DNA of 64,000 nt. It comes from Platycnemis pennipes. Taxonomy: Eukaryota; Arthropoda; Insecta; Odonata; Platycnemididae. Where the stretch lies: the NCBI GenBank assembly GCA_933228895.1, contig OW121856.1, positions 18,431,805-18,495,804 of the forward strand. Direction: 5' to 3'. Below are positions 32,420 to 42,879 of this stretch, piece by piece; position 1 is the stretch's first letter, and every line of letters begins with the position of its first letter. The translations under genes and the position numbers were made by a program. A model generated the notes under the pieces. The model was not told the origin of the DNA. It saw only the letters and a program-made list of their open reading frames with translations, and ran no database searches.

Positions 32420-32640
32420 AACTTCGGTATTGCGGTGACTAGCTCAAATTCTACCGAAGTTAGGCAACGTTGTTCCCGGACGGAGGTTGGATGGGTAGTC
32501 CCCTCCATACCTCTACCGTGGTGCTCTTGTCCCCTGTCTGCAAGTGGCGGGCAGGTTAAATGTGGTTTGGCACAATGGATCTAAAGAGGTCTAAGTGCCA
32601 GGGGGGCTCCAGAAGGCCCCCGCCCAACCCCTCCAATTTA
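32420..32640 (+). mobile_element. Possible 5S rRNA-derived SINE
   Basis: The segment CTACCGAAGTTAGGCAACG, then CCCGGACGGAGG and TTGGATGGGTAGTCC follows the order of the 3' half of a 5S rRNA (ACCGAAGTTAAGCAACG, then the loop before TTGGATGGG). The downstream body is unrelated to 5S. Such 5S-headed SINEs (SINE3) are known in animals. The resemblance is partial, so a chance or other repeat remains possible. Confidence 0.4.
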
Positions 32641-32699
32641 CAATTTTTAGCTCAAATGCGTCGACTCACTCAACTGACTCACTCACACTGATCGCAGCG

Positions 32700-33390
32700 G
32701 TTAAATAGGGAGGAAGGTACTAGAGCTCTCCTGCTAACTCCAAACTCAAACATTCTATAATCCTCGCGTTTTACCGTAGACCATCTAGACCTTGTACCTG
32801 CTTGTACTTCCCGAGTCAGTTACCCACTCATTCACCATTGAGCGCTCCCGTCACCGACCAACAAGCTGGCATCCTCTCGCCGCCGTGATTGACGTGCTTT
32901 CTTGCTGCGCAACATTATTATTACCCATTGATATTATCATACTAACATATAAAAATGATGTGGTGTCTGTCTGCCTGTGTGTTCTATGTTCGTTACGCAT
33001 CTCCTCAAAAACTACTAAACCGATTGAGCTGTAATTTTGTAGTATTCTAGCGTATTCACTAGAAAGTGCTATGGGCTAAAGAAAAAAGGCTCAGGGCCCC
33101 ATAGAGCCCTGTTCCCCATTATTTAAAGGCCCGGGTTCGATTTCTGGTGACAATTATGTGCTTACATTGGTTTAAATTGACTTTTTTTAATTTATGAAGC
33201 GCAAAAGTTTTTTCTTATGATCAGTAAAATAATTAAATGTTAATCGATTTCTTTCATTCTTTCTGTATTTAACGGGAAATTGTTTAAAATTTCTTATTCT
33301 ATCAACCGATTTACAATTTTTTCAGAGGTTTCTGGGAAATATGTAATTTACGTTGAAGTTTACTGTTTTTTCGGTTCTTTTCCGAGCGTG
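32700..33390. other. Intergenic with interspersed-repeat-like segment
   Basis: Around 32945-33025 the sequence TGGTGTCTGTCTGCCTGTGTG followed by CTCCTCAAAAACTACTAAACCGATT resembles a very common insect repeat motif, but I cannot assign a family. No gene seen. The 33130-33150 segment CCCGGGTTCGATTTC looks like an isolated pol III B box. Confidence 0.35.
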
Positions 33391-33399
33391 TATTGTGGT

Positions 33400-34275
33400 A
33401 GAAGGACTTAAAGTTCACCCAACTAACAGCAATAAATTTTGCTAGGTTGGCTTTCAGTCCTTATACCAACACGCAACTAGCTATGCTATCCATCGAAACA
33501 CTTGTACTAATACTATTGGATATAATTACAGCCATTCATATTCCTGATTGAATGGGGAAAAAAGGGCATTTTGAATCTGTCACTTTGACAATCACTTTCT
33601 CTAATTTTATGATCATGTTCCAGTCTACCATGTTGGAGTTCGCAAAATATTTTTAACGTCATTAGTGAAAATATTGGGGGTCGTGGTGGCCTAGTGGGTA
33701 GAGCACTGAGCTATTGACCGGTCCCGGGTTCAAATCCCGGGCAAGAGCCTTTCTATACACCCCAATCTAAATCCCTCGCGATTCGATTTTCTGTCAGAAC
33801 TGGGTAGGAAATCGCAGGTGTTCCAGGGAAAGGAACTGGCCCCCCTACCCTGAATGTGTGAATTTCATATGCCAATGGCTTAGTACGGGGTGAGCTCTAC
33901 ACTCACTGAATGAGTGAGAGCGAGTGAAAATATTATCTTGGAATTTATTCTAGAGATATAGTCAATATTCCAACCTACGATCAACCAATGATTCACCTTT
34001 TAGTTCATCTAATAAACTGGTTACGCTAATATAGTTATCATAACGTCCCTTTTTCAATTCTTGCTGATCTTTCGTCTTTTGCTGATTCTTGCTGATCTTT
34101 GAGACGCTTCAGTTCATTATCTAAGCCTATTTTGTAATGAACCCATATACTGGCAGCGTATTCCAAATTAGGAAAAAGTAGCTAATTTCTCGAGCATGAT
34201 AGTCACATTTGCCCAGTACACCTTTGATGTGTCCCAGTTTACGATTAGCATATGTATATGTAACGGCGCATTCAT
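33400..34275 (-). mobile_element. CR1/Jockey-like LINE, 3' end, copy F
   Basis: Minus-strand copy of the G/F subfamily, interrupted by a SINE at 33676-33922. It continues to about 34275 with a decayed coding part (RKLGHIKGVLGKCDYHAREI), ending only about 15 bases before a host splice acceptor. Confidence 0.6.
33676..33922 (+). mobile_element. tRNA-derived SINE with target duplication
   Basis: The A box lies in GTGGCCTAGTGGGTAGAGCA and a strong B box in GGGTTCAAATCCCGGGC. The body (GGGAAAGGAACTGGCCCCCC) matches other copies of the family. It is flanked by a 12-bp direct repeat AGTGAAAATATT at 33664-33675 and 33923-33934, and the LINE it interrupts has the unsplit sequence in copy G near 45295. 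This is a SINE, not a tRNA gene: the acceptor stem does not close. Confidence 0.8.
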
Positions 34276-34290
34276 TCTCTCGTTGGGCAG

Positions 34291-34464
34291 GCGTAGGGGG
34301 GAAGGAGGAGGAGGCAGAGGAGGAGGAGGCGGCCATCAAGATCCAGGCGGCGTTCCGCGGCCACCAGACGAGGAAAGCGATGCGCAGCGGCACCGGAGAC
34401 GAGGGCCAGGCGGCGGCCGAGGAGCGCGCCGCACTCGAGGCGGAGTTCAGCCCACAGGACGAAG
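34291..34464 (+). CDS. Internal exon of an IQ-motif (neuromodulin/igloo-like) protein
   Basis: A GC-rich 174-bp block with a splice acceptor (TCTCTCGTTGGGCAG, ending 34290) and a perfect donor (GAAG, then GTAAGA at 34465). The plus-strand frame reads GKEEEAEEEEAAIKIQAAFR then GHQTRKAM: a textbook IQ motif (IQxxxRGxxxR) after an acidic run, followed by an alanine/glutamate-rich stretch. It binds calmodulin by family knowledge. The layout recalls igloo/neuromodulin-type proteins, but other IQ proteins share it. Both exon ends are phase 1, so the exon can be skipped or repeated without frame change. Neighbouring exons are outside the window or too short for me to see. The acceptor could instead be the AG at 34295. 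Confidence 0.75.
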
Positions 34465-34470
34465 GTAAGA
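34465..34470 (+). promoter_or_regulatory. Splice donor of the IQ exon
   Basis: GTAAGA follows GAAG at the end of the coding block, matching the consensus donor. Confidence 0.7.
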
Positions 34471-34572
34471 GACCCCTCGCCAACACCCGCCAACCAGGCC
34501 ATGCCCATCAATACATTTCCGTTTCTCACGACCGTGGGGGTGTGTTTGGAACCATCGGGAATATCTGGAATT

Positions 34573-34644
34573 TATATATATTAATTTTGTAGCGTGTCAG
34601 TCCGTCAATCTGTATCCGTTTTGTTTCGCTCTCTCCCAATTCTT
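34573..34644 (+). repeat. Interspersed repeat, copy 1, part 1
   Basis: TTTTGTAGCGTGTCAGTCCG through CTCTCCCAATTCTTG aligns with 36621-36700. It is split from its second part (35647-35762) by the insertion at 34645-35646. Confidence 0.65.
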
Positions 34645-35646
34645 GGTAACTGGGGCAAGGGTAGTTCATATCCTTATTTGTGGGAATTTGAAGTTTATCA
34701 GGTTGCCACACCTACTACTTCTACTCTTCTTCCTTGAACAAGAGGCCTAACCTCAATTGGAGCTATTTTGTTGGTTTGGGCTGTTGTGGAATTTCAGTGA
34801 AGAAATATTCAAGTACAACGTCCGACCTAAGTGAGATTTGCTGTTTTTTACTGTCATGTGGTGAGTATTTTTAAACTATTAACTACTTTAGTATAAACAA
34901 AAAGACTGATTTTATCTATAAACATGGTTGCCATCACTCTAAAACTTCTTATAGTTTTTATAACAGGGGTGTTCCAGTTACCCCGAGAATTGTTAGGAAA
35001 TGGGGTAACTGGGGCATGGGACTGGGGTAACTGGGTCCTATCAGTCCCAGTTACTCCAAACCCATGCCACAGTTACCCCAACCCCATGCCCCAGTTACCC
35101 CTGTACCCAGTTCCATCTGTAAGTTTTACCCAATTTTATAATTTTTTCGAGCAATGTTATTCAAGTTAAGTTACTCAAATACTGTAATTTGACATGTAAA
35201 AATATATTCACTTTTCTTTTTTAATTGTATATTTTTATTGCCTAGTTTCTTTGCAAGTCTCAGTAATGGTCCCAATACAATGGCCTTAACATGCAATTTC
35301 ATCACACAATTGGGTAAACCAATATTTTGTCCTAGCCAATTGAATGTACAACAATAGATCCAGTTACCCCAGATAGTTGCTGCAGGGCTCTTATACAATT
35401 TGCCCTGGGGTGATCAAGTTACCCCCAAGTTGTGGGGCAACTGGGGCCAACGAGGCCAACAAATAATATTAATTAAAAAAATATACAAACTAGTAAAAAT
35501 TGCATTAAATGCAACATGATGTATTAGTCTGTTTATTAATAAATCATTACATGATTTTTGCAGCTATCCACTGTTGTTACTTTTCCAAAAAAAATTTAAA
35601 ATGATATTGCAAGGTCATGTTGTGAAATCATGCCCCAGTTACCCCC
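34645..35646. mobile_element. DNA transposon or MITE with GGTAACTGGGGCA ends
   Basis: The ends are inverted: GGTAACTGGGGCA on the left and TGCCCCAGTTACCCCC on the right. The interior holds further copies in both orientations at about 34995-35100, forming a local palindromic cluster. The duplicate locus at 36621-36830 reads straight through the joint without it, so this 1.0-kb block is an insertion. No transposase is recognisable. The family is not assigned. Confidence 0.7.
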
Positions 35647-35762
35647 GAGCACAAAGAGTGAGGTTTGGTACGTTGAGTGTGGATTCTCTGACTGTATGAA
35701 TTGGTAGTAGTTTTGGATTTTTAGCAGTTTGTGGTGCAGAGAAAAATGCAAAAGAAAAATTG
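35647..35762 (+). repeat. Interspersed repeat, copy 1, part 2
   Basis: GAGCACAAAGAGTGAGG through CAGAGAAAAATGCAAAA aligns with 36701-36815 at high identity. It is the continuation of the repeat begun at 34573. Confidence 0.65.
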
Positions 35763-35782
35763 GTGTTTTACCTATCTTTTAA

Positions 35783-36285
35783 GCAGCGTTTACACGTAGC
35801 AGTTGACTGCTGTGAACGTTGCGAGATGCGCGATATATCCATATCGCTACTGCAATGATGCGTCTGCACCAACTTCTAAGCAGATTAAAGCCGCTATTTA
35901 GGCGCTGTCATAACAAATAAAAAGAGTTTTATTTCAATAGTGATTGATGCTTAAATTTTCATGAAATTCTTCAAGTAATAAATTCCATTGACGATTATCT
36001 TTTTTCCCATTCTTTAAAGATTAGAATCTCCCCTTTGGGGAGGGATATCTTTGTTATTATATCCAAATTCCCGTTATCAGACGCCGTGTACTATGGCTTT
36101 CCGTTGGCAATTGTTGCGATTGTGTTGGATACATTTCCGCTGGAAAGTAGGCGGACCACTATCGATCCCAGTTCGAGCTAAAGTTGAAGTCCGTCTACTT
36201 TCCAGCGGAAATGTATCCAACACAATCGCAATAGTTGTTAGCAGTTCACTGTCATAGCAGTCAACTGCTACGTGTAAACGCACCT
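35783..36285. mobile_element. TTAA-flanked MITE with long inverted arms
   Basis: TTAA lies at 35779-35782 and 36286-36289. The outer arms both read GCGTTTACACGTAGCAG and continue TTGACTGCT. A second, inner palindrome at about 36104-36230 pairs arms of about 49 bp around TTCCGCTGGAAAG. TTAA target choice is typical of piggyBac-related elements; the terminal GCAGCG/AGGTGCG bases do not identify the family. It is non-coding. Confidence 0.65.
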
Positions 36286-36620
36286 TTAACATGGGAAACC
36301 AGTTGCTATGCGAATTTGTTTACGTTGCCAAGTAAATGTGTTTACGTTTTTGGTAATGGGACAAAAATTGGATTAAAGTATTTGAAGAAAGTGAATTAGT
36401 TTCATCAATCAATTTTGTGAAAATATTAATTGACATTTTCGATGTGCAGATAGTGAAATAAAACAATTTTTGCCTACCGTCCCCGATCTTGTGTATGAAT
36501 TGTGAATTTCAAAGCTAGTCGTTTTGAAGTAGGTACCTACTTTTCTAATAGTTGAAAGAACGTTATAAAACAATTATTATGTATTAAATGTGTTTGTTGC
36601 TAAATCAGCAGGTTGATTCG

Positions 36621-36990
36621 AATATATATTCATTTTGTAGCGTGTCAGTCCGCCAGTCAGTCGTTCCGTATCAGTTTTGTTTTGTTCTCTCCCAATTTTT
36701 GAGCAAAAAGAGTGAGGTCCGGTGCGTTGAGTGTGGATTCTCTGTCTGTATGATTTGGTAGTAGTTTTGGATTTGTAGCAGTTAGTAGTGCAGAGAAAAA
36801 TGCAAAAAAACGCGATTTTTGAGAGTGGGAGACAGCATATAATGAAAATGTGGTGTAGAAAAAGTACATAGGGTAATTATAGTGGGACACATTTCTCTAT
36901 TTAAAAAATAGCCATTTCCTTCTCTCTGCATACGAAATGCTTATGAAAAGTGCCTGCAAAGCAGGCAGCAGACCTGCTAATAAGTAACTA
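36621..36990 (+). repeat. Interspersed repeat, copy 2 (uninterrupted), possible Helitron-like 3' end
   Basis: Uninterrupted version of the repeat split by the 1.0-kb insertion. Downstream, AGCAGG-CAGCAGA-CCTGCT at about 36962-36980 is a perfect 6-bp hairpin followed about 9 bases later by CTAA. That is the layout of a Helitron 3' end (hairpin then CTRR). No matching 5' TC end was pinned down. Confidence 0.45.
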
Positions 36991-36999
36991 AGGACTTTG

Positions 37000-37505
37000 A
37001 CCTTGACTTTATTTTTATTTAACCTGGGCTAGATGAGGCCCGATGGGTCCCTCTACCTAGGGCTCATTAAAGTACATCGTAATCGGTTTAGAATAGATAC
37101 ACGATTACAATACGTGATTGTAGCAAAATATGCAATCTTACACGTATAAAAATTTACGACTACTTTGCAAAAGACAGAATTAAAAAATTGATAATACACA
37201 GTAAAATATAAAGAGGCAAATCTGATAAATGAAACAAGAAAAAAATGCAAGATGAAGGAATAAATAATGATTGGATAGTAATAGGATGAGGTGACTTATC
37301 AGAAGGAACTTCTAGATGGATATTTGAAACTGTATATCGGGAATGCGAAACTGAGGAGCGTGTAGAGGAAGATCAACGAACCATATTCGGTAGGTCCCTA
37401 GAAAGTGTTTAATAAGTATAGTTTTATTTAGGTTTGATCTTATTTCGAATGGCAACAAATTAAACCCAGGGCAATGGTTTTGCAAGGGAAAGGGAGTCAC
37501 GTGGT
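37000..37505. other. Intergenic with repeat-like edge
   Basis: TTTATTTAACCTGGGCTAG followed by GAGGCCCGATGGGTCCCTCT at 37012-37060 looks like the end of an interspersed element, but I cannot name it. No gene supported. Confidence 0.35.
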
Positions 37506-37600
37506 AATAAAATTTTGATAAAATACTTTTTAAAACCCTCAATTTTATTTTATAAGGGCACCACAAAGCTATAAATATTTTTTTCTTACCGATATTTGAA
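37506..37600 (+). repeat. About 90-bp interspersed repeat, copy 1
   Basis: Contains ATACTTTTTAAAACCCTC and ATATTTTTTTCTTACCG, matched in order at 55718-55795. Both copies share a TTTTATTTTA-like core. Family unknown. Confidence 0.5.
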
Positions 37601-39185
37601 CATAATCAAATTAGAAGAGAGAAAATAAAATCGTGAGCGTAAAGTAAAGATAATTTAAATACTTCTATTTGCGATCATCTCATTTGCTCAACGTGTAAAA
37701 TTGTCTACCACCAACAAAAGTATTTGCCTATAAAAATTATCGAGGATTGGAATGTCTCCTTTGTTAAACAACTACTAAAAGTCGTATTATAGACTCCTAT
37801 ACTTCCTGCTCGTGGAGTCATCTGCTTCCTCTAAGTATGGCGTGAACTTCGCACGGTGTGGACGAAGTTCACATCATGCCAGTAAAATGATGAATAACTG
37901 TAATTTTTGATTAAACTGAATTAACAATTTTAAATTGAATGAATAAAAGTAAATCAATAAATTAACTGAATAAATGTTCCTCATATACTTGTTAATAAGC
38001 TTCCATGGGGTGCACCGTCTGCTTAGCGGCATTTGCAGTTAGCAGTAGGGAAAGTAAAAAGTGTAAGTACCTTTGACGCAACAAGATTAATAGACCGGTA
38101 GGCAACATTAATGCGTCCCGTTTTCGTGCCGTTGAAATTTCTCACTTTTCAAATCATGAGGAAAAATAATTAATGCCATTCTATAAATCAAACTGCTTCA
38201 AATATGTAGTTCAGAGGTTATAAACTTTTAATCAAGACAATAAAAAATAGGTAATTATCCTATCGCGGAATCTGAGATTTCTGTAACCATGGATATAAAT
38301 AAATTATCAACGAGACGAACTGTCACTATAATCGTAATCAGACACTATAAAATGTAGCCACAATAAATGTCCATGGGTTTATATAAGCAAAAAGATGCAT
38401 TTCATCATGAATAATCATATTTATGCCATATTTTGGTGAATTGCGCTGTGCTACCATTATTAAGCTTTACAGGACTAGTAAGGCCACATTTCATTATTTT
38501 TGGTTTCCCGTCTCTGCAGAAGAAAGGAATTATGATCTTCTGCCGTTTAATTTTACGTCAACTAACTGTCTGTTGAAGTTTAGGGGACCACTTAATCAAT
38601 TCAACGAGCTCATCAATTGGTGCTTAAATCTCACCAGATACTGTAAAACCGGGCCTACGTCAGTTATTTTCTAGATAAATGTTGATTACTTCATGTAAGG
38701 AATGTATTATTCTTTGTATAAAGTAAGCTCTTTGTCTTAGGGGCATCAGTTCCTCACATTTCTTCTTCGTGAATGTTTCGGCCGCGTGATTCACGTCGTA
38801 AATCTTCAATTCTTTTTAAACCCCCCCATACATATAATGGTCGATAGGCCGCCATTTCGATTCTATAGCAATTCCGCTGTGCACGCCACCACGTTTTGCA
38901 TGGAGCGTCATGCACGATGAGAATCATCACGGTACCCTGTGAAAGCCCTCTGTACCCTGTCGAGCCTCAGAAATCACGGACACGCACGGACACGTAAATG
39001 ATAAATGACCTCACAGCCGTAAAAATCTCCGAACTTTAACATTTTAACAATGAGGCTCGTCGAGTGGATATTGGATGGCCTCGGCAGTGAAATTTTTTGA
39101 GTCCGTACTGAATAACATGGACTCTATGGAAATGAATTGAAAATATACTCGCATAAATATAAAGGTAGAAGAATTAAGCGCTTGA
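37601..39185. other. AT-rich intergenic, nothing recognised
   Basis: No supported gene or repeat. Confidence 0.5.
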
Positions 39186-39189
39186 GTTG

Positions 39190-39345
39190 GTAGAAGAGGG
39201 AAGAAAGCTGATTGAGGAAATTAGGAGAAGGCAAAATGAATGAAGGATGGAGAAGATAATAGAGGGTGAAACTGTGTTGAAGGACGTGATAGAGGGAAGA
39301 ACGTTGGGTAGGCGGGGTAGAGGGAGGAGAATAACCGTTAATTTG
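39190..39345 (+). pseudogene. LINE C-terminal relic
   Basis: The plus strand reads an EEIRRRQN-like segment, then KDVIEGRTLGRRGRGRR. This is the arginine-rich C-terminal block of RTE-related LINE polyproteins, here isolated and broken. Confidence 0.5.
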
Positions 39346-39716
39346 GATAGGATAATATGGAGTAGATATCATGCAGGTCAGAAAAGGGACATCGTTAAAA
39401 ATAAGGGGATGATGAGAGGAATTCAATGTCCATTTAGGCCTGTCTTCACCATTCGTAAACGAATAATAATACTGAATGATGTCTCTAGTCACGACGCTCA
39501 CATCGAGTATCCCTAGGCTGGTAGACTCCGCATTGGTGGGTCCACGTAAACAGAAAATCCCAATTCGCCGACATCCCACCATAATCAAAACCTTAGCTAC
39601 CAATGTTTTTTGAGGTTTTTATCCTAAATCTTAAAATATGCTTAACCATTTTTAAACTTCCAATGCATATCGGAGGAGATATCTCTGATCTGAACAAATT
39701 TGTCATTGTTAGTTAG
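39346..39716. other. Intergenic, nothing recognised
   Basis: A 159-codon minus-strand frame covers part of this stretch but is antisense to the LINE relic and has no motif. Confidence 0.45.
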
Positions 39717-39720
39717 TATG

Positions 39721-39985
39721 TTGTAGTCCAGTGAGTACAATGTCGGGCTGCTAACCTGATTTGGGTCCCAGATTTGAATGGAGGGGCTTTTGGACACGTC
39801 CAGCCAAACTCAAGCAGTGTTAGGTTCTGGGCACTAGATTTTTCTGGGAAACTAGACGTGGCAGAGGGAAAGAAATAGCCTTCCTCATCCTAATGCGTGA
39901 ATCACTCAATATGCTGGGCTTAGTATTGAGTTGGTGAGCTCTAACGTCATCAACCAGGCCTTTCTTCGGGTTGAACACAGCTTTT
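39721..39985 (+). mobile_element. tRNA-derived SINE (degenerate)
   Basis: Same family body as 10937-11230: TTTGGACACGTCCAGCC, a GGGAAAC block, GGAAAGAAATAG in place of GGGAAAGGAACTG, and CGGGTTGAACAC at the end. The A and B boxes are eroded. Confidence 0.5.
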
Positions 39986-39989
39986 AATT

Positions 39990-42200
39990 ACTGGTGTAAT
40001 TACAAATCAAGATTTAAGTTGCTTTCTTGAAGCCATTCGGAAAATTTTGGAGCCCTTAGGATACTCTCGGAGGTCTCATCATGGAAGAGACAAGGAGATG
40101 TAAATATAAACGTTATTTCTGTGCCTTGAATTTGAATTATTCTACCAAATTTAGATTACACCGATTATACTGCAACAGTGATTTAAGATCAAAAACAATT
40201 TTAAGTTAGAACCTGACGAAAGTTGAACAATATGTTATTACTGAATATTAAAAATCCCTCATTTCACAGCACTTTGACGTAAGAATTCGACGAATTCCGC
40301 GCATCTTTAAAATTCCCAGCATACCTACTCTTTTTAGATCGATTAAAACTTCCGACGCTATGATTTGCTTTTACCACGCAAAATAACATTAATTATTTTG
40401 AGCAGGATTCAGCTATGATAATATAAAAAAGTTTTATCATTTATAAAGCAATAGGATACACATTACTTTTTTCAACTTCACAGCGAGGAATGGGGAACAG
40501 TTAAGATCGCGAACTCATGCATGCAGAATTCTCATTGACTCGCTAGTATGAACGAGAGCTAACTCTGCCGTGACATTATTCCGCGACTTGGACCTGCTAA
40601 ATGCCAGATTGACCACTCTAAAATATTCGTAAATACTCTATTCGTTCGCACTGACTTCATTCCATGAGAGCTGTTACACACACTGTTCTCTTGTAAGGTG
40701 ATAGCCCTTCAGCCGATATCATAAATATTTCTCTCACATGTGACAGCCAGGCAAGTGCTGGTTCCATGAATATGGATTACGGGATTAAATTCGCGATAAT
40801 ATTTATAGCCACGCAGCGGATTAAGGGAGAGAGACCTGTATGCGACAGGCGGAGGGGGAGAAAGGGGTCAGGGTAGAGGTGGGCGTGGCACTTGACAGTC
40901 TTCTGTCGCCCAACCTTCGTACTGCCCGAGAATGAGGTAGCTAACGACTACAGCCATGAATAAAATGAAAGCATATGTTCATATCCCAATGAAAAATGAT
41001 ACTACAGAATATCCACAAACGAGGAATAAATACATTAACAATTGATATTCAGCAAAGCCTATTGAAAGTGGCTCGAGAGTAAGTGCTCATAGAGAGGTTC
41101 GCTGCCCACGAAGCTCTGGACTCCAGCTCGGATGCTGACCTCTCTAGCTTTCAGGACACTCACTCTGAGAGTGGAACCACAAGGAACTGCCCATATGCAG
41201 AACGGTCAGTTTAAAACCATTAATGATACCGATTTACAATCAATATGATAAATAGTCAACAATCAGTATGATGAGCAATAATCAAATATTATCATGTCGT
41301 GTCATACACGCTTCTCATCAGACTTTTCACTAGTCTTTTCTATAGGCACCCGTTGTCAGTCTTCTCCTATGAGCAAACGTCCCTTTTTCCAACGTGATTC
41401 CCCTTCTGCCTTTGCCAATGCGATACCCTTTTACCTCCAGCACACTACCCAGGTGCTAATTTTTCCAGCCGCTCAACCAAGTGAACATTCTACCTTTAAA
41501 TCCGGCCCTTTCCGCTCTGGAATTTCTAATTATGATTTATTTTTTTCTGTATTCTTTTGTACTGCTTTTGCAATGCGTCCACTATTAATGGTCATTTGGC
41601 CACAAGCTGACCTGCGAAGTATAGCTTTATCACTCCCTGGCCTCGCTGACTTGTATGCACGAAGAACACAACCATTTCTATCCTCAATAGATGGGTTTCG
41701 TTATATTTGTCATGGACGCTCCATATTAGCCAAAAAATAAATCAACTTAAATAAATTTCCTACGCATTGTGTACAACAAACCGTACTTCGTCTATTTTTA
41801 GTTACAGAGGCGATCAGTTGACAGCACCGTGGCTCAATATAGGACTTGTCTCTCGGCCACTCGCCTCAGTTACCCCTCGTCAGGATTCTTCCAGGGGATA
41901 TGCCGATTGTCGCAAAGCTCGCCGCTGATGCGAGGGAGGCGTGGGTGGAGAATCAGTAGTCCTCCCCACGCCACCCCTCCCCTCTCTCCCTCGTGATGAC
42001 GCTCTGCCCGACGTCAGCGACCGTCCACTCGTTTCTCCGAGCTGGGTCAGCCGACGGAATTTCCGATAGGTCACGAGGAGAGGAATTGCTTCAATCTTTA
42101 GCAGAGTGATATATTTCAAATACCTTGCCGGCCTCAGTGGCGGTGGGGTAAAGAAATGGCAGGCCCTCGCCTGCTATTCCTTCCACTCACCATGGCTGTG
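39990..42200. other. Intergenic; one unexplained 148-codon frame
   Basis: No gene I can support. A plus-strand open frame at 41294-41740 (148 codons, starting MSCHTRFSSDFS) is unusually long for AT-rich sequence but has no motif and no nearby exon signals. GC-rich patches at 40850-40930 and 41860-42090 hold no recognisable feature. Confidence 0.4.
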
Positions 42201-42870
42201 TGAGCTGAGTATCTGCTAACGGTTATCGTGCCCGATGTAAAATGACCATGTGAACTGTATTCGGGTCCTTGAGGATCGGGTTGGTGTGGTGGCTACAGTA
42301 CTGGCCTCCCATCCCGAGGGCCCAGGTTAGATTCCCGGTAGTGGCGGATTTTCTAAGTGGTTAACCTGTCCTTACTTGAGTGCCTACTGGAGGGCATTTC
42401 AGGTTCAGTACCCCGTCCGTCGGATGGACCGTCAAGCCATGGTCCCCTTGGCGCCTGTCGTTAAGAGTAGGCTGATGGTGAGCTGAGTATCTGCTAACGG
42501 TTATCGTGCCCGATGTAAATGACCATGTGAATTGTATTCGGGTCCATGGGGATCGGGTTGGTGTGGTGGCTACAGTACTGGCCTCCCATCCCGAGGGCCC
42601 AGGTTAGATTCCCGGTAGTGGCGGATTTTCTAAGTGGTTAACCTGTCCTTACTTGAGTGCCTACTGGAGGGCATTTCAGGTTCAGTACCCCGTCCGTCGG
42701 ATAGACCGTCAAGCCATGGTCCCCTTGGCGCCTGTCGTTAAGAGTAGGCTGATGCCGACGCCGGGTTTCTCTCCACACTTCTTCCGTTACCTGAAATGTT
42801 CCTACCATTACCCAACTACCCACCTATTAATTACCTCAGCTGTCGGTCACCTCCCCTTAATAACTAACAA
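42201..42870 (+). mobile_element. tRNA-derived SINE with a 278-bp tandem duplication
   Basis: Two tandem units (42201-42478 and 42479 onward) each contain about 67 bp of flank plus the SINE head: GTTGGTGTGGTGGCTACAG (A box) and GGTTAGATTCCCGG (B box, slightly eroded). The second unit continues through the full SINE body to about 42870. Because unique flank is duplicated too, this is a segmental tandem duplication, not two insertions. Confidence 0.7.
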
Positions 42871-42879
42871 ATTCGGGTC

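Noticed and set aside
33676..33760. tRNA gene
   Set aside because: A and B boxes are good but the acceptor stem does not pair, the segment continues into a SINE body, and it has a retroposition duplication.
34196..34290. Upstream extension of the IQ exon frame
   Set aside because: The upstream part is antisense LINE sequence; the acceptor AG at 34290 better marks the exon start.
39124..39603. 159-codon minus-strand open frame
   Set aside because: Antisense to a LINE coding relic whose purine-rich strand creates long antisense frames.
41294..41740. 148-codon open frame as a gene
   Set aside because: No motif, no splice or promoter context, and no homology I can recognise; length alone is not enough.
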